DNA from: Rhodoferax sp.
GTDB lineage: Bacteria; Pseudomonadota; Gammaproteobacteria; Burkholderiales; Burkholderiaceae_C
Direction: 5' to 3'
Assembly (NCBI GenBank): GCA_020048895.1
Contig: JAIFLV010000167.1
Location: 1-33,858, forward strand
DNA: 33,858 nt
Each line of letters begins with the position of its first letter. Position 1 is the stretch's first letter. Below, in pieces: positions 24,098-33,085 of this stretch. The position numbers were made by a program, and so were the translations under genes. Below the pieces are notes generated by a model. That model made no database searches and was not told the origin of the DNA. It saw nothing but the letters and a program-made list of their open reading frames with translations.

Positions 24098-24796
24098 CTA
24101 ACGAAACAGCTCAAGTATGCGCCATCCACGCTCCATGGCAATGGCACGCAGACGCGCATCCGGATTGGTGGCTACCGCCACGTTCACGCGCTCCAGCAAG
24201 GGCAAATCGTTGATGGAGTCGGAGTAAAACGTCGTGTGGACATCATCCCAACCCCAATCACGCGCGCGCAACCACTGTTCTACCCGCACCACCTTGCCTT
24301 CACGAAAAGACGGCACACCGGCAATTGCTCCGGTAAACCAGCCCGCTTGCCCACCGACGCTGTCTGTTTGCAAGTCCACGGCAATCAACTCGGCTACGCC
24401 CAAGGCAACAGCGATGGGACGCGTGATAAACGCGTTGGTCGCTGTAACAATCACCACGGCATCACCCGCCTGCTGGTGCGTACGGAGCAACTCCAGCGCT
24501 TGAGGCAGGATGGCTTTTTGCACTATATCGCGCATGAAATCAGCGTGAGCAGCTATTGAATTAGTAGCACCCTGGCGGCATATCGCCTCGGTAGCGAACC
24601 TGACGTAGTCGTGCACGTCCAGTGTGCCGGCTTTGTACTGCTCATAGAAAGCATCATTGGACCGCTTGAACACCACCGGATCAACCCAGCCACGCGCGAT
24701 GGTGAACTCGCCCCAGGCGTAGTCGGAATCGATCGGCAACAGGGTATGGTCCAGGTCGAAAAGCGCAACTCTGGCGCGCATGTCTGCCACGGTCAT
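24098..24796 (-). CDS. HAD-superfamily IB phosphatase (SerB/CicA-like)
   Basis: Phosphatase of 232 residues. Motif I is FDLDHTLL (nucleophile Asp14, Asp16), motif II the Thr in VIVTATN, motif III SDSINDLPLLE with the preceding Lys in REGKVVR. The cap lies between, as in phosphoserine-phosphatase-like HAD-IB enzymes. Some relatives act on histidinol phosphate or phosphoserine; substrate cannot be told here. The ATG at 24796 overlaps the hda stop (ATGA); an ATG at 24781 is also possible. A segment of the cap (ATNSIAAHA, encoded at 24568-24542) corresponds in frame to the repeat-like segment in the ATP-grasp gene. Confidence 0.88.
   Translation of the reverse strand: MTVADMRARVALFDLDHTLLPIDSDYAWGEFTIARGWVDPVVFKRSNDAFYEQYKAGTLDVHDYVRFATEAICRQGATNSIAAHADFMRDIVQKAILPQALELLRTHQQAGDAVVIVTATNAFITRPIAVALGVAELIAVDLQTDSVGGQAGWFTGAIAGVPSFREGKVVRVEQWLRARDWGWDDVHTTFYSDSINDLPLLERVNVAVATNPDARLRAIAMERGWRILELFR
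24542..24568 (-). repeat. degenerate interspersed repeat inside the HAD gene
   Basis: Read on the minus strand it begins GCTACTAATTCAATAGCTGC. It shares 21 of 27 positions with 15808-15834 and 19 of 27 with 10271-10297 by hand count. Confidence 0.45.
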
Positions 24797-25488
24797 GTGT
24801 TCTCCATCATCGATTTGATCAGCGGAATGGTGATGGCGCGTTTGGTTTGCAAAGCATACCCGTCCAGCAGGTCGAGCAACTCCATCAAGCTCCCCAAGTC
24901 GCGACTAAACCGGGTCAACATGAAGTCCATGACCTCATCACCAAGGAAGATGCCGCGCTCGTCCGCAGCGCGGCGCAACACCGAGCGGCGTTCGGGCTCG
25001 CTGAGCGGCACCATGTGAAAGACATGCCCCCAACCGAGCCGGGTGCGCAAATCGTCACGCAACTGCAGTTCTACCGGCGCAAGCGCACCCGCAGCGAGCA
25101 CGGGCCGCTGCACCGTTTGTGCGTTGACAAACCAGTTGAACGCGCCGTGTTGTTGGGCACCCGTGTAGAGGTGCACATCGTCCAGCATCACCGCCGCCCA
25201 GCCTTCGTCAAATTCAGGCGGCTCCAGCACGGTCGCATCCAGCCAGCCAACCCGGGCACCCTGTTCGCGCAAGGCCTCACGAGCGGCTTTGAGCAGGTGC
25301 GTCTTGCCACTGCCGCCCGTGCCCCACAAGTAGGTTGGCACCGGTGATCGGGTCGAAGTCGTCGCGCCAACCCATAGTTGCATATGTTGCATCACCGAAA
25401 GGTTTGGGCCCACCAGGAAATTGCTCAGTGTCGGGCCGGTCGCCAGTCCGATATCCAGTGCAATTTGACGCATGGGGACCGAATTCAT
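24793..25488 (-). CDS. hda: DnaA-homologue Hda, regulatory inactivation of DnaA
   Basis: AAA+ protein of 231 residues that, with the sliding clamp, stimulates hydrolysis of DnaA-bound ATP after initiation. It matches the DnaA AAA+ module without the DNA-binding domain. Visible are an N-terminal clamp-binding-like RQIALDIG, Walker A GTGGSGKTHLL (about 54-64), Walker B VMLDDVHLY and the sensor-2 region SRDLGSLMELLDLLD. I use the ATG at 25488 because it overlaps the stop of the upstream permease (ATGA); the ATG at 25473 gives the more usual MRQIALDIG start and may be the true one. Operon with the HAD phosphatase downstream. Confidence 0.92.
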   Translation of the reverse strand: MNSVPMRQIALDIGLATGPTLSNFLVGPNLSVMQHMQLWVGATTSTRSPVPTYLWGTGGSGKTHLLKAAREALREQGARVGWLDATVLEPPEFDEGWAAVMLDDVHLYTGAQQHGAFNWFVNAQTVQRPVLAAGALAPVELQLRDDLRTRLGWGHVFHMVPLSEPERRSVLRRAADERGIFLGDEVMDFMLTRFSRDLGSLMELLDLLDGYALQTKRAITIPLIKSMMENT

Positions 25489-26570
25489 GCGCGGTACAGC
25501 GCGCTGTCCAGGTACCGTGCCTTGAGGCGCCGAATGGCCACCAGCAACACCGCACTGACCGGAAGTGCGATGAGCACCCCTACAAACCCGAAAAGCTGGC
25601 CGAATGCCAGCAGCGCAAAAATGACTGCGAGCGGGTGCAAGCCTATGCGTTCGCCCACCAACCGGGGGGTCAGGAAGAAGCTCTCCACCATTTGCCCGAG
25701 CCCGAACACCACCGCCACCATCACAAACGCCTGACCTACACCACCGGCAGCAGAAGAAAACTGCAGCAAGCCAGCCAGGGTGGCCAACAACAATCCGACG
25801 CCAAACCCCACATAAGGCACAAAGATCGCCAGGCCGGTAAAGATGCCAATCGGCAGTGCCAGATCCAGGCCAAACAAGAACAGCGCCGCACTGTAAAAGA
25901 CAGCCAGGATGAGCATCACCAGCAATTGCCCGCGCAGGTACTGTCCCAGCACCCAATCCACTTCAGACAGAAAGCTCACCGTGCCACCGCGCAATCGAGG
26001 AGGAATCAGGTGCTCCAGTTTCGACAGGAAATGTGCCCAATCCATCAACAGGTAAAAAAGCGCCACGGGTATCAGCACCGCATTGCCCACTACAGCCAAA
26101 GCGACACTGCCTCCCAGTTTGAGGGATGTCATGAGCGAGCCAAAAACATCCTCGAGATTGGAGTTAAAGTACTTGAGAACGAACGCCTTCAGGCTGGCCC
26201 CATCGAGGGAAACCTGCACACCCCATTGTTTGAGCAAGGGTGCCAACGCACGGTTGACACTGTCCATCATGGCCGGCAGCTGGTCGCGCATCAGCGGCAA
26301 CTCCTTGGCAAGAATGGGAACCATCAACAGGAAGACCCCGATCAGCGCCAAAACAAACAACAGCTCCACTACCACCACCGCCAGCACGCGGGGAATGCGG
26401 CCACGCCCGACATGGTCGAGCCAATCGACCACCGGCGTCAGCGCATAAGCAAGGACCGCTGCCACCACAAACGGCGCCAGCACCGGGGACAACAACCAGA
26501 GCACCCCCGACAACAGGGCCGCGATGAAACACCAGGCGGCAAAACTTTTTTGTGCAGAGGTAAGTTGCAT
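25485..26570 (-). CDS. AI-2E family (PerM-like) transporter
   Basis: Integral membrane protein of 361 residues in the AI-2 exporter/PerM superfamily. There are about eight hydrophobic segments: two at the N-terminus, one around 60-85, then a long soluble-looking loop (about 90-150), then five more towards the C-terminus. The conserved motifs FYLLMDWA, DWVLGQYLRGQ and PRLVGERIGLHP are present. Substrate is unknown; family members have been linked to autoinducer export or Na+/H+ exchange. In Burkholderiales this gene commonly sits between purM (divergent) and hda, as here. Confidence 0.92.
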   Translation of the reverse strand: MQLTSAQKSFAAWCFIAALLSGVLWLLSPVLAPFVVAAVLAYALTPVVDWLDHVGRGRIPRVLAVVVVELLFVLALIGVFLLMVPILAKELPLMRDQLPAMMDSVNRALAPLLKQWGVQVSLDGASLKAFVLKYFNSNLEDVFGSLMTSLKLGGSVALAVVGNAVLIPVALFYLLMDWAHFLSKLEHLIPPRLRGGTVSFLSEVDWVLGQYLRGQLLVMLILAVFYSAALFLFGLDLALPIGIFTGLAIFVPYVGFGVGLLLATLAGLLQFSSAAGGVGQAFVMVAVVFGLGQMVESFFLTPRLVGERIGLHPLAVIFALLAFGQLFGFVGVLIALPVSAVLLVAIRRLKARYLDSALYRA

Positions 26571-26626
26571 GAGGGATAAGTATTGAGGTGATGAACCCGT
26601 AAAATCTTGGCAAATTCTATCGGCCC

Positions 26627-26641
26627 GGGCGCTGTGCGCCC
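26627..26641 (+). promoter_or_regulatory. hairpin in purM leader
   Basis: GGGCGC (26627-26632), loop TGT, GCGCCC (26636-26641) form a perfect six-pair stem 15 bases before the purM ATG. No T-run follows. No ribosome-binding site is visible between it and the ATG, so it could affect initiation. Confidence 0.3.
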
Positions 26642-26656
26642 TCTCACCCTGTTTCC

Positions 26657-27700
26657 ATGACCCAATCCAACACCACTTCCCCCCTGTCCTACAAGGACGC
26701 CGGCGTCGATATTGATGCAGGCGATGCCCTCGTGGAACGCATCAAGCCACTGGCCAAGAAAACAATGCGCGAAGGTGTCCTTGCGGGCATAGGCGGATTT
26801 GGTGCTCTGTTTGAGGTTCCCAAACGCTACAAGGAGCCGGTGCTGGTCAGCGGCACCGACGGAGTGGGAACCAAACTCAAACTCGCCTTTGAGTGGAACA
26901 TGCACGACACCGTGGGCATTGACCTCGTGGCGATGAGCGTCAATGACGTTCTGGTGCAAGGGGCCGAGCCACTTTTCTTCCTGGACTACTTTGCCTGCGG
27001 AAAGCTCAATGTGGATACGGCCGCAGCCGTGGTGGGCGGCATCGCCAAAGGGTGCGAACTTTCAGGATGCGCGCTGATTGGTGGCGAAACTGCAGAGATG
27101 CCAGGCATGTACCCGGCGGGCGAATACGATCTGGCGGGGTTTGCCGTGGGGGCTGTAGAAAAGTCGAAGATCCTGACCGGTGCCGATGTGCGTCCCGGCG
27201 ATGTCGTGCTCGGATTGGCGTCCAGCGGGGTGCACTCCAACGGCTTCAGTCTGGTACGCAAGTGTATTGAACGCGCCGCAGGGCATCTTCCTTCGAAGCT
27301 GGACGGCAAGCCATTCAGGGAAGCCGTGATGGAGCCGACCCGGCTGTATGTGAAGAACGTGCTGGCCGCATTGGCAGAGCATCCGATCAAGGCGCTGGCC
27401 CACATTACCGGCGGCGGATTGCTGGAGAACATTCCCAGGGTGCTGCCTGAGGGCATGGCCGCGCACCTTCGCAAGGGAAGCTGGCCGCAAACCGAGTTGT
27501 TCCATTGGCTGCAGAAAACCGCAGGCATCGACGATATCGAAATGAACCGCACCTTCAACAACGGCATCGGCATGGTGGTGGTCGTCGACGCGGTTCATGC
27601 CGCAGGCTGTGCGGCCACTTTGCGTGCTGCCGGGGAATCGGTTTTTGAAATCGGGGTGATTGCACCTCGGGGCGACAGGCCAGCGGTGGTGGTCGAGTAA
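26657..27700 (+). CDS. purM: phosphoribosylformylglycinamidine cyclo-ligase
   Basis: AIR synthetase, the fifth step of de novo purine synthesis: closes FGAM to aminoimidazole ribotide with ATP. 347 residues, as expected. It starts [20 protein letters not shown], the family's N-terminal signature, followed by [24 protein letters not shown] (ATP/phosphate loop), [31 protein letters not shown], and [15 protein letters not shown]. It is divergent from the AI-2E-type permease gene across an 86-base gap and converges with the SirB1-like gene, with one base between stops. No Shine-Dalgarno-like sequence is evident. Confidence 0.97.
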   Translation: MTQSNTTSPLSYKDAGVDIDAGDALVERIKPLAKKTMREGVLAGIGGFGALFEVPKRYKEPVLVSGTDGVGTKLKLAFEWNMHDTVGIDLVAMSVNDVLVQGAEPLFFLDYFACGKLNVDTAAAVVGGIAKGCELSGCALIGGETAEMPGMYPAGEYDLAGFAVGAVEKSKILTGADVRPGDVVLGLASSGVHSNGFSLVRKCIERAAGHLPSKLDGKPFREAVMEPTRLYVKNVLAALAEHPIKALAHITGGGLLENIPRVLPEGMAAHLRKGSWPQTELFHWLQKTAGIDDIEMNRTFNNGIGMVVVVDAVHAAGCAATLRAAGESVFEIGVIAPRGDRPAVVVE

Positions 27701-27701
27701 A

Positions 27702-28544
27702 TCAGCCCCGGCGCATCGCTTCGACACGGTCGGCAATGGCATCAAGATCCCTCTGCTCGTCAGCATGCACGAGGTAACACTCCAGGTCGGCCAGTGCCTG
27801 CTCCGTATTGCCCAGTTCCGCATGTGCAAGGCCACGATCGCGGTATTCTGACCAGAATTCTGGCAGCAGCACAATCAATCGCTCCTGCACAGCCAGCAGA
27901 CGGGACCAGTCGCGCTGTGCCTTGTGCACTTCCTTGAGATTGCGCAGCATCCGGGCCAGGATTTCGCGCGGTGTAGCCGCCTGCAAGTAAAGGCCCAGAG
28001 GCACCTCCAAGGCGTCGCCCAACCCACGCTGCCGGTACGGCTCCAGACGCTCCTCCAGTTCCTCACGGCTGAGCGAGCGTCCATCCACGGGATCGATAAC
28101 GACCTGGCCGATCGTGAAATTGGCCTTGACCATGAAATGACCGGGAAAACCGACTCCGCGCACCGAAAGTCCGAGTCCATGGGCAAGTTCCAGCCAGAGT
28201 ACCGCCAGCGAAATGGGAATTCCCCGGCGCGTGCGCATCAGGACATTGATGAAACTGTTGTCCGGGTCGTAAAAATCGTTGACGTTGCCTCCAAACTTCA
28301 GATCGCCGTAAAAAAACTCATTGAAGATGCGCAATTTCTGCAGCGGCATGGCGTCCGCCGGAATACGCCGACGCACCCGCGCCAGCAAGTGATCGACTTC
28401 GCTCAGGACGGACTGAACATCCAGATCGGGGTACTCATCCTGTCCCAGGCAAACCGCTGCTTCAAACAGGGCAAAATCCCCGTCGCTTTGCACCAACGAG
28501 GCAAAGTAGTCGATGGGTGAAGGCGGGGAAACATCCAGTTCCAT
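27702..28544 (-). CDS. SirB1 family transglutaminase-like/TPR protein
   Basis: A 280-residue cytoplasmic protein of the SirB1 family: an N-terminal transglutaminase-like fold (about 30-165; RIFNEFFYGDLKFGGN, RTRRGIPISLAVLWLELA, GVGFPGHFMV) followed by helical TPR-like repeats (about 180-280; LAVQERLIVLLPE, RGLAHAELGNTEQALADLE). The family lacks an obvious cysteine nucleophile at the usual place, and I see none here (Ile-Ser instead), so catalysis is doubtful. The start is the ATG at 28544 (a GTG one codon earlier is possible). It follows murJ by 27 bases and probably shares its transcript. Function not established. Confidence 0.88.
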   Translation of the reverse strand: MELDVSPPSPIDYFASLVQSDGDFALFEAAVCLGQDEYPDLDVQSVLSEVDHLLARVRRRIPADAMPLQKLRIFNEFFYGDLKFGGNVNDFYDPDNSFINVLMRTRRGIPISLAVLWLELAHGLGLSVRGVGFPGHFMVKANFTIGQVVIDPVDGRSLSREELEERLEPYRQRGLGDALEVPLGLYLQAATPREILARMLRNLKEVHKAQRDWSRLLAVQERLIVLLPEFWSEYRDRGLAHAELGNTEQALADLECYLVHADEQRDLDAIADRVEAMRRG

Positions 28545-28571
28545 CACATCACGTCTTTCGAAGTCCGGTAT

Positions 28572-30137
28572 TCAACGTCTGAGCAACTGCCTCAACCTGA
28601 GCCCTGTGGCCCAGGTTACTGCGAAGTACAAGATTACCGCAGAAACCACCACGCACACCAGCCACAGGAGTCTCTTGAACTTCTGGTCGTGCAGCCCAAT
28701 CCAAGGCACTGCAGTGCTGGCCCAATGCAGAAACAATGCCAACAGCGCGCTAGCCAACAGCACCTGCAACACAAAACGCCCCCAACCCGGGGACGGCACA
28801 AATGTTCTGCTGCGCAACAACCCCACCAGTAACCACAGCGCATTGATCAGCGCACCCACTCCAATGGCCAACGCCAGGCCGGCATGGGCAAACAGCGGAA
28901 CAAACAGCAGATTGAGACACTGTGTGATGACCAGCACGGCAAGCGCAATCAACGCCGGGCCGCGAATATTCTGGCTGGCAAAGTAGCCTGGCGTCAGAAC
29001 TTTGATGGCGACAAGGCCCAGTAGCCCGGCACCGTAGCCCATCAGTGCATTGGTGGTTTGCGTGACGTCCCGTTCCGAAAAAGCGCCGTTATGAAACAGC
29101 ACGGCCACCAGTGGCTGCGCGAACAGCACCAGCGCCACGGCCGCAGGAACTGCCAGCAGGACCACCAGGCGCAAACCCCAATCGATCATTTGCGAGAAGT
29201 GTTCCGCATCCCCGGCCGCTTTTGCCGCTGCCAGTTGGGGCATCAAGACCACCCCCAACGCCACACCCAGCATGGCCGTGGGAAATTCCATCAACAGACT
29301 GGCACTATTGAGCCAACTGACCGAACCGGTTGCCAGGTGCGACGCGATCTGGGTGTTGATCAACAGCGAAATCTGCGCCACGCTCACCCCCAGCAACGCC
29401 GGCACCATCAGATGCGCTATCCTTTTCGTAGCTGGCTGCGCCCATGCAGTGCGCGCTGCAGCCCAATTGAGTCCAATTTTTGGTACCAGTCGCAAACGTC
29501 TGAGCGCAAGAACAATTGCGGCCAACTGCATCACGCCACCCACCATCACGCCGCCGGCCATCGCATAAATTGGCTCGATTCCCATGCGTCCAAACCAGGG
29601 TGCTCCCAGCCAGGCTGCCGTGATCATCGCCACATTCAGCAACACCGGGGTCGCCGCCGGAACTGCAAACTTCTTCCAGGTGTTGAGCACTCCTGCGCCG
29701 AGTGCCACGAGCGACATGCAGGCGATATATGGAAACATCCAGCGCGTCATGAGAACGGCCGCCTCAAAACCTTGCGGCTTGCTCAGTAGACCGGCGGCCA
29801 TCATGTAGACAAGTACCGGGGCGCCTACCACACCAAGAATACAGGTCAGGATCAATACCCAGACCAGCACGGTGGCCACCGAGCTGACGAGCGCATGGGT
29901 CGCAACTTCCCCTTCGGTTTCCCTGGTGGCAGCAAGCACAGGTACAAAAGCCTGGCTAAAGGCACCTTCTGCGAACATGCGGCGCAGCATGTTGGGAATG
30001 CGAAATGCGACCCCAAATGCATCGGTCATGACGCTCACACCAAACGTGGATGCCATCAGCAGGTCGCGCACCAACCCTGTCACGCGAGAGGCCAGCGTCA
30101 GCAGGGAAACGGTCGATGCGGATTTGATGAGGCTCAC
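28572..30137 (-). CDS. murJ: lipid II flippase MurJ
   Basis: Flips lipid II across the inner membrane for peptidoglycan synthesis. 521 residues with about 14 membrane helices. The N-terminus reads SLIKSASTVSLLTLASRVTG, then VRDLLMASTFG, and NMLRRMFAEGAFSQAFVPV, all MurJ signatures. An ATG further upstream (30176) would add 13 residues inside an intergenic hairpin; the family start is the GTG at 30137. A stretch near residue 225-240 overlaps a repeat-like DNA segment (29416-29470). It sits 45 bases downstream of the outer-membrane protein gene. Confidence 0.95.
   Translation of the reverse strand: MSLIKSASTVSLLTLASRVTGLVRDLLMASTFGVSVMTDAFGVAFRIPNMLRRMFAEGAFSQAFVPVLAATRETEGEVATHALVSSVATVLVWVLILTCILGVVGAPVLVYMMAAGLLSKPQGFEAAVLMTRWMFPYIACMSLVALGAGVLNTWKKFAVPAATPVLLNVAMITAAWLGAPWFGRMGIEPIYAMAGGVMVGGVMQLAAIVLALRRLRLVPKIGLNWAAARTAWAQPATKRIAHLMVPALLGVSVAQISLLINTQIASHLATGSVSWLNSASLLMEFPTAMLGVALGVVLMPQLAAAKAAGDAEHFSQMIDWGLRLVVLLAVPAAVALVLFAQPLVAVLFHNGAFSERDVTQTTNALMGYGAGLLGLVAIKVLTPGYFASQNIRGPALIALAVLVITQCLNLLFVPLFAHAGLALAIGVGALINALWLLVGLLRSRTFVPSPGWGRFVLQVLLASALLALFLHWASTAVPWIGLHDQKFKRLLWLVCVVVSAVILYFAVTWATGLRLRQLLRR
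29416..29470 (+). repeat. possible degenerate interspersed repeat inside murJ
   Basis: Read on the plus strand, CGTAGCTGGCTGCGCCCATG followed by GCGCGCTGCAGCCC parallels the intergenic copy at 10282-10318 (GTAGCTGCTTGCGC then GCAAGCGCTACAGCC). The order and spacing of the paired arms match, but the coding constraint makes coincidence possible. Confidence 0.3.
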
Positions 30138-30151
30138 AACGCAAGTGTAGT

Positions 30152-30168
30152 GCGGCGTTACACGCCGC
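30152..30168 (-). promoter_or_regulatory. perfect hairpin between outer-membrane protein gene and murJ
   Basis: GCGGCGT and ACGCCGC, separated by three bases, form a seven-pair GC-rich stem in the 45-base gap. No T-run follows on the minus strand. It may be an mRNA-stabilising or attenuating element; function is not shown. Confidence 0.4.
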
Positions 30169-30182
30169 CGCTGCACCGGTTA

Positions 30183-31298
30183 TCAGAACGCCCAACGAAT
30201 CCCCAAAGAGAACACCGAATATTTGCTGCCAAATCGCTCCGAGGTACTGGAGTTGTAGGTAACCGGCATTTCACTAAAGAAGAGATTGCTACTCAATTGC
30301 ACGCGACCGAGCAAGTACACATTGGGGCTGATACGGTAGTCTGACTGCAGCAATACCAGATGATTTTGCGCAAAGTGCGGCTTGCCACGACTTGCCAAAA
30401 TGCTGTCTACAGCCTCGCGTTGCACAGCATGGTAAAGATAACCTAGCTTGTAACTCCAGGGATCACCCTGCCAATGCAGACTTGCACCCCATTGCCAGAA
30501 CCGACCACGCCAAGCGATCTCGGGGGCCACATCAACGCCATAGGCGCCGCTGCTGTCATAAAACTGCTGGATCACTCCACCGGTCGCGTTGCAGTCCTGG
30601 GCCAATGATCCATAAATGTCGTTCCCGTTGAAAACAAGCGCGTAGTCGCAACCGTTGCGCGTCGTCGTGGCAGTGAGGCCACCGTAGCGTAGCTGGGTCC
30701 ACCCGATACCGAAACTGGTGTTGACCACTGGGCGGTTGGGAAGTACCCAGGTGCCAATAAGGTCAACTTGCATCGAACGGTCTGCGGGTGCCTCTATGCG
30801 CACGGTGTTCAGAATCGCACCTGGTACAGACACTGGTGAAGAAGATTGCGTCGCTGCAGCCTGGTTTCCCCAGGCGCTAAGGCGTAGCGCCATGGCAGGG
30901 CGACTCAACGCCGCGTCAGCAAAACGCAACTGAGTCGCGACCGCGAAATTGTCGTAATAAAACGTATCGGAGGCACTACTGACGGCGCGACGCCCGATGC
31001 TGCCGGAAACCCACCATGCTTCTTGTACACGAAGAGCCCCTGTGATGTGGTACCCATGGTAATCCCCTGCCGACGTTCCAACGGTGTTGGGATCGCTCTC
31101 CCGAACCCGAAAAACATCGAGTTCAGAATTCATCTGGTCAGTGGTCAATTCCAAAAAACCACGGATGCTCCCTCGTTCAGGCACCGCGCTGAGCATCACG
31201 TCCAGCGGTGCGGCAAATGCCGGTGCCACGAGCGTGCTGGCGACCAGCAAACAGCCGACAAACTGTCTGATCGCCACACTCCGGTGCGGGGTTCTCAT
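30183..31298 (-). CDS. putative outer-membrane beta-barrel protein
   Basis: I do not recognise a named family. The 371-residue product starts at the ATG at 31298 with a clear signal peptide (hydrophobic 13-26, cleavage after AFA at 29). The rest shows alternating polar/hydrophobic strands with aromatic girdles and ends in GIRWAF, the terminal Phe typical of barrels assembled by BAM. There are two Cys in the middle third (NGCDYAL and AQDCNATG), perhaps a disulfide-bonded loop. The frame is open further upstream but that part overlaps the lipoprotein gene. It lies 31 bases downstream of the lipoprotein gene, so the pair may act together at the surface. Confidence 0.7.
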   Translation of the reverse strand: MRTPHRSVAIRQFVGCLLVASTLVAPAFAAPLDVMLSAVPERGSIRGFLELTTDQMNSELDVFRVRESDPNTVGTSAGDYHGYHITGALRVQEAWWVSGSIGRRAVSSASDTFYYDNFAVATQLRFADAALSRPAMALRLSAWGNQAAATQSSSPVSVPGAILNTVRIEAPADRSMQVDLIGTWVLPNRPVVNTSFGIGWTQLRYGGLTATTTRNGCDYALVFNGNDIYGSLAQDCNATGGVIQQFYDSSGAYGVDVAPEIAWRGRFWQWGASLHWQGDPWSYKLGYLYHAVQREAVDSILASRGKPHFAQNHLVLLQSDYRISPNVYLLGRVQLSSNLFFSEMPVTYNSSTSERFGSKYSVFSLGIRWAF

Positions 31299-31329
31299 CG
31301 AGCGCGGAAAATTCGCGTTGCAGGATGAA

Positions 31330-33024
31330 TTAGTCGGTAAGTGTGATGTATCCCTGCAAACCGGCACCAGAGACAGGGCGGCTTTCGGAGATAGCACCAA
31401 GAGCATCGAGTTTCGTGGGAACATCAATGGTGTAGGTTTTGAACTGTGTTCCGTCAAGTTTACGCAACGGAAGGTCAGTGACCACCAGCGTGATCTTGTA
31501 CTTACCACGAAGCGCGTTGATACCGGTAAAGTCGTTGCTGACCTGATTCACCGCGTAACTGACCACGTCGCCGACCAAAACAAAATTGGTGTTCGCAGCC
31601 AGTGTGGTAAGGGTATTGCGGACACCACGCACTGCGTTGTTGAATCCTATGATCGCCTTTGTCTTGGCGTCTGCAGATACACCGTACACCAAAGCATTTG
31701 ACAATTGCGAGCCAGTGTTGGCAACCAGGAAAGACACGTCGCTGCCGGTTTTGGTAACCACCACATTGTCAATAAAACCCTTGAGCAGACCTTTGCCGTC
31801 AGCGGCAATTTGTTCAACTTGCACAGCAGCGCTCAAACGCTGATTGGGTGCCAAATTGAAGGAGCCCACCTCAGACAACTTGAACTTGAGCACTGCATTG
31901 GTGGCAAGGGGCCAGGAAATTGCAATGCCTGCAGCTGACTCCAACTGCCCAATGGTGTAGTCCGTGTTCTTGCCACCGCTCTCCAAGGCCATCCCGTTGT
32001 TAGCCAGCGCCAGATAGTTGCTTTGTATCGACGTGGTGTTGGGATCGAGGACACCGGCCTTGATAATGGCAGCCAACTCAGTGGTAGCTACTGTAGGTGC
32101 GCCCACCAACTTGGCTTTGTTATCTACCAGAGCGGAAACCAGCTTCGCATCGTTTTGCGCAACTTTGGCAGCAGCCACAATGGCTGCTGTCGTGCCGGCC
32201 TGCAATATGCTGTCGGACTGACCCTTCAGGCTGGAGGAAGCCGCCACGGCGATCGCATCGGCATTTTGCGCTGCAAGGGCAGACCGAACCGCAGCACTTA
32301 CTTTGGTGGAGGTAACGGCATCGGTCGCGGCTTGCTTGACCAACGAGGTGACCACCTGCTGGTCCAGTGCCGCCGTCGCACCGGAGCCTGACGCCAAACT
32401 GATGCCACCCGCCTTCAATACGACTGCAAACGACGCAGCAACCTGGTCGTACACAGGTTGCAACGCAGCAGTGCCAGAAAGCCCGGCAAAGCCTGTGAAA
32501 GCTTCCGAAACTTTTTGAAGCAAATGCTGCATTACCAGGGTCTTGCGGTAGAGATCCGCATTCACCAATGAACCGTCAGCAGAAACTGCAGCCGGATCCG
32601 ACCGGGTAACGTCGGTACCCGCAGATAGACCCAGAGTGGCAGCAACTTGCGCAGTCGTCATGCCAGCAGCCACCAGTGACGTTAGGGGTGTAATCATGGA
32701 GGCATTCGCCGGAGCCCTGATTTGTCCCACAAACGGAAGACCAGTGTCCACACTCGTGCCACCCGTGGCAATGAGACCATACGAGCAACCTTCGGGAAAG
32801 GTAAATGATCCGTTTTCAACCGTATAAACCAATGGCTCGCTGCTATCTGCCACGCCATTGGAGTTGCTGTCGCAAGTAACCTTGGCGAAGCTGAGGTAGC
32901 CGTCCACTGCCTTGCCGGAGGTGGGCGTGGGAGGCACGGGCGCTGGAGTGTCACTTCCGCCGCCACAGGCGCTCGCCAACAAAATGAACACTGCCGCAGA
33001 AATGGCGCTAAGTTTGGACTGCAT
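31330..33024 (-). CDS. large alanine-rich lipoprotein
   Basis: A 564-residue secreted lipoprotein. The signal peptide ends in a lipobox LASAC with lipidated Cys20, followed by Gly-Gly-Gly, so outer-membrane sorting is expected. A short Pro-rich linker leads to VDGYLSFAKVTCDSNSNGVAD; the DSNSNGVADSSE part is a calcium-loop-like D-x-N-x-NG-x-x-D motif. Then comes a long Ala/Val-rich helical region (about 100-320) with the stretch LTSLVAAGMTTAQVAATLGL, seen in secreted modular proteins of this group. The C-terminal part looks beta-rich. Function unknown. It follows the truncated secreted-protein gene by about 60 bases and precedes the barrel gene. Confidence 0.75.
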   Translation of the reverse strand: MQSKLSAISAAVFILLASACGGGSDTPAPVPPTPTSGKAVDGYLSFAKVTCDSNSNGVADSSEPLVYTVENGSFTFPEGCSYGLIATGGTSVDTGLPFVGQIRAPANASMITPLTSLVAAGMTTAQVAATLGLSAGTDVTRSDPAAVSADGSLVNADLYRKTLVMQHLLQKVSEAFTGFAGLSGTAALQPVYDQVAASFAVVLKAGGISLASGSGATAALDQQVVTSLVKQAATDAVTSTKVSAAVRSALAAQNADAIAVAASSSLKGQSDSILQAGTTAAIVAAAKVAQNDAKLVSALVDNKAKLVGAPTVATTELAAIIKAGVLDPNTTSIQSNYLALANNGMALESGGKNTDYTIGQLESAAGIAISWPLATNAVLKFKLSEVGSFNLAPNQRLSAAVQVEQIAADGKGLLKGFIDNVVVTKTGSDVSFLVANTGSQLSNALVYGVSADAKTKAIIGFNNAVRGVRNTLTTLAANTNFVLVGDVVSYAVNQVSNDFTGINALRGKYKITLVVTDLPLRKLDGTQFKTYTIDVPTKLDALGAISESRPVSGAGLQGYITLTD

Positions 33025-33085
33025 GGACGGATACCATTGATGATGGGTGGGTACTCTGGGAGTTCAAAAGCATCATTTGAAGCAA

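Noticed and set aside
24793..25956. A longer hda reading starting at 25956.
   Set aside because: It would overlap 470 bases of the permease gene and its extra residues look like antisense-frame sequence, with no relation to Hda.
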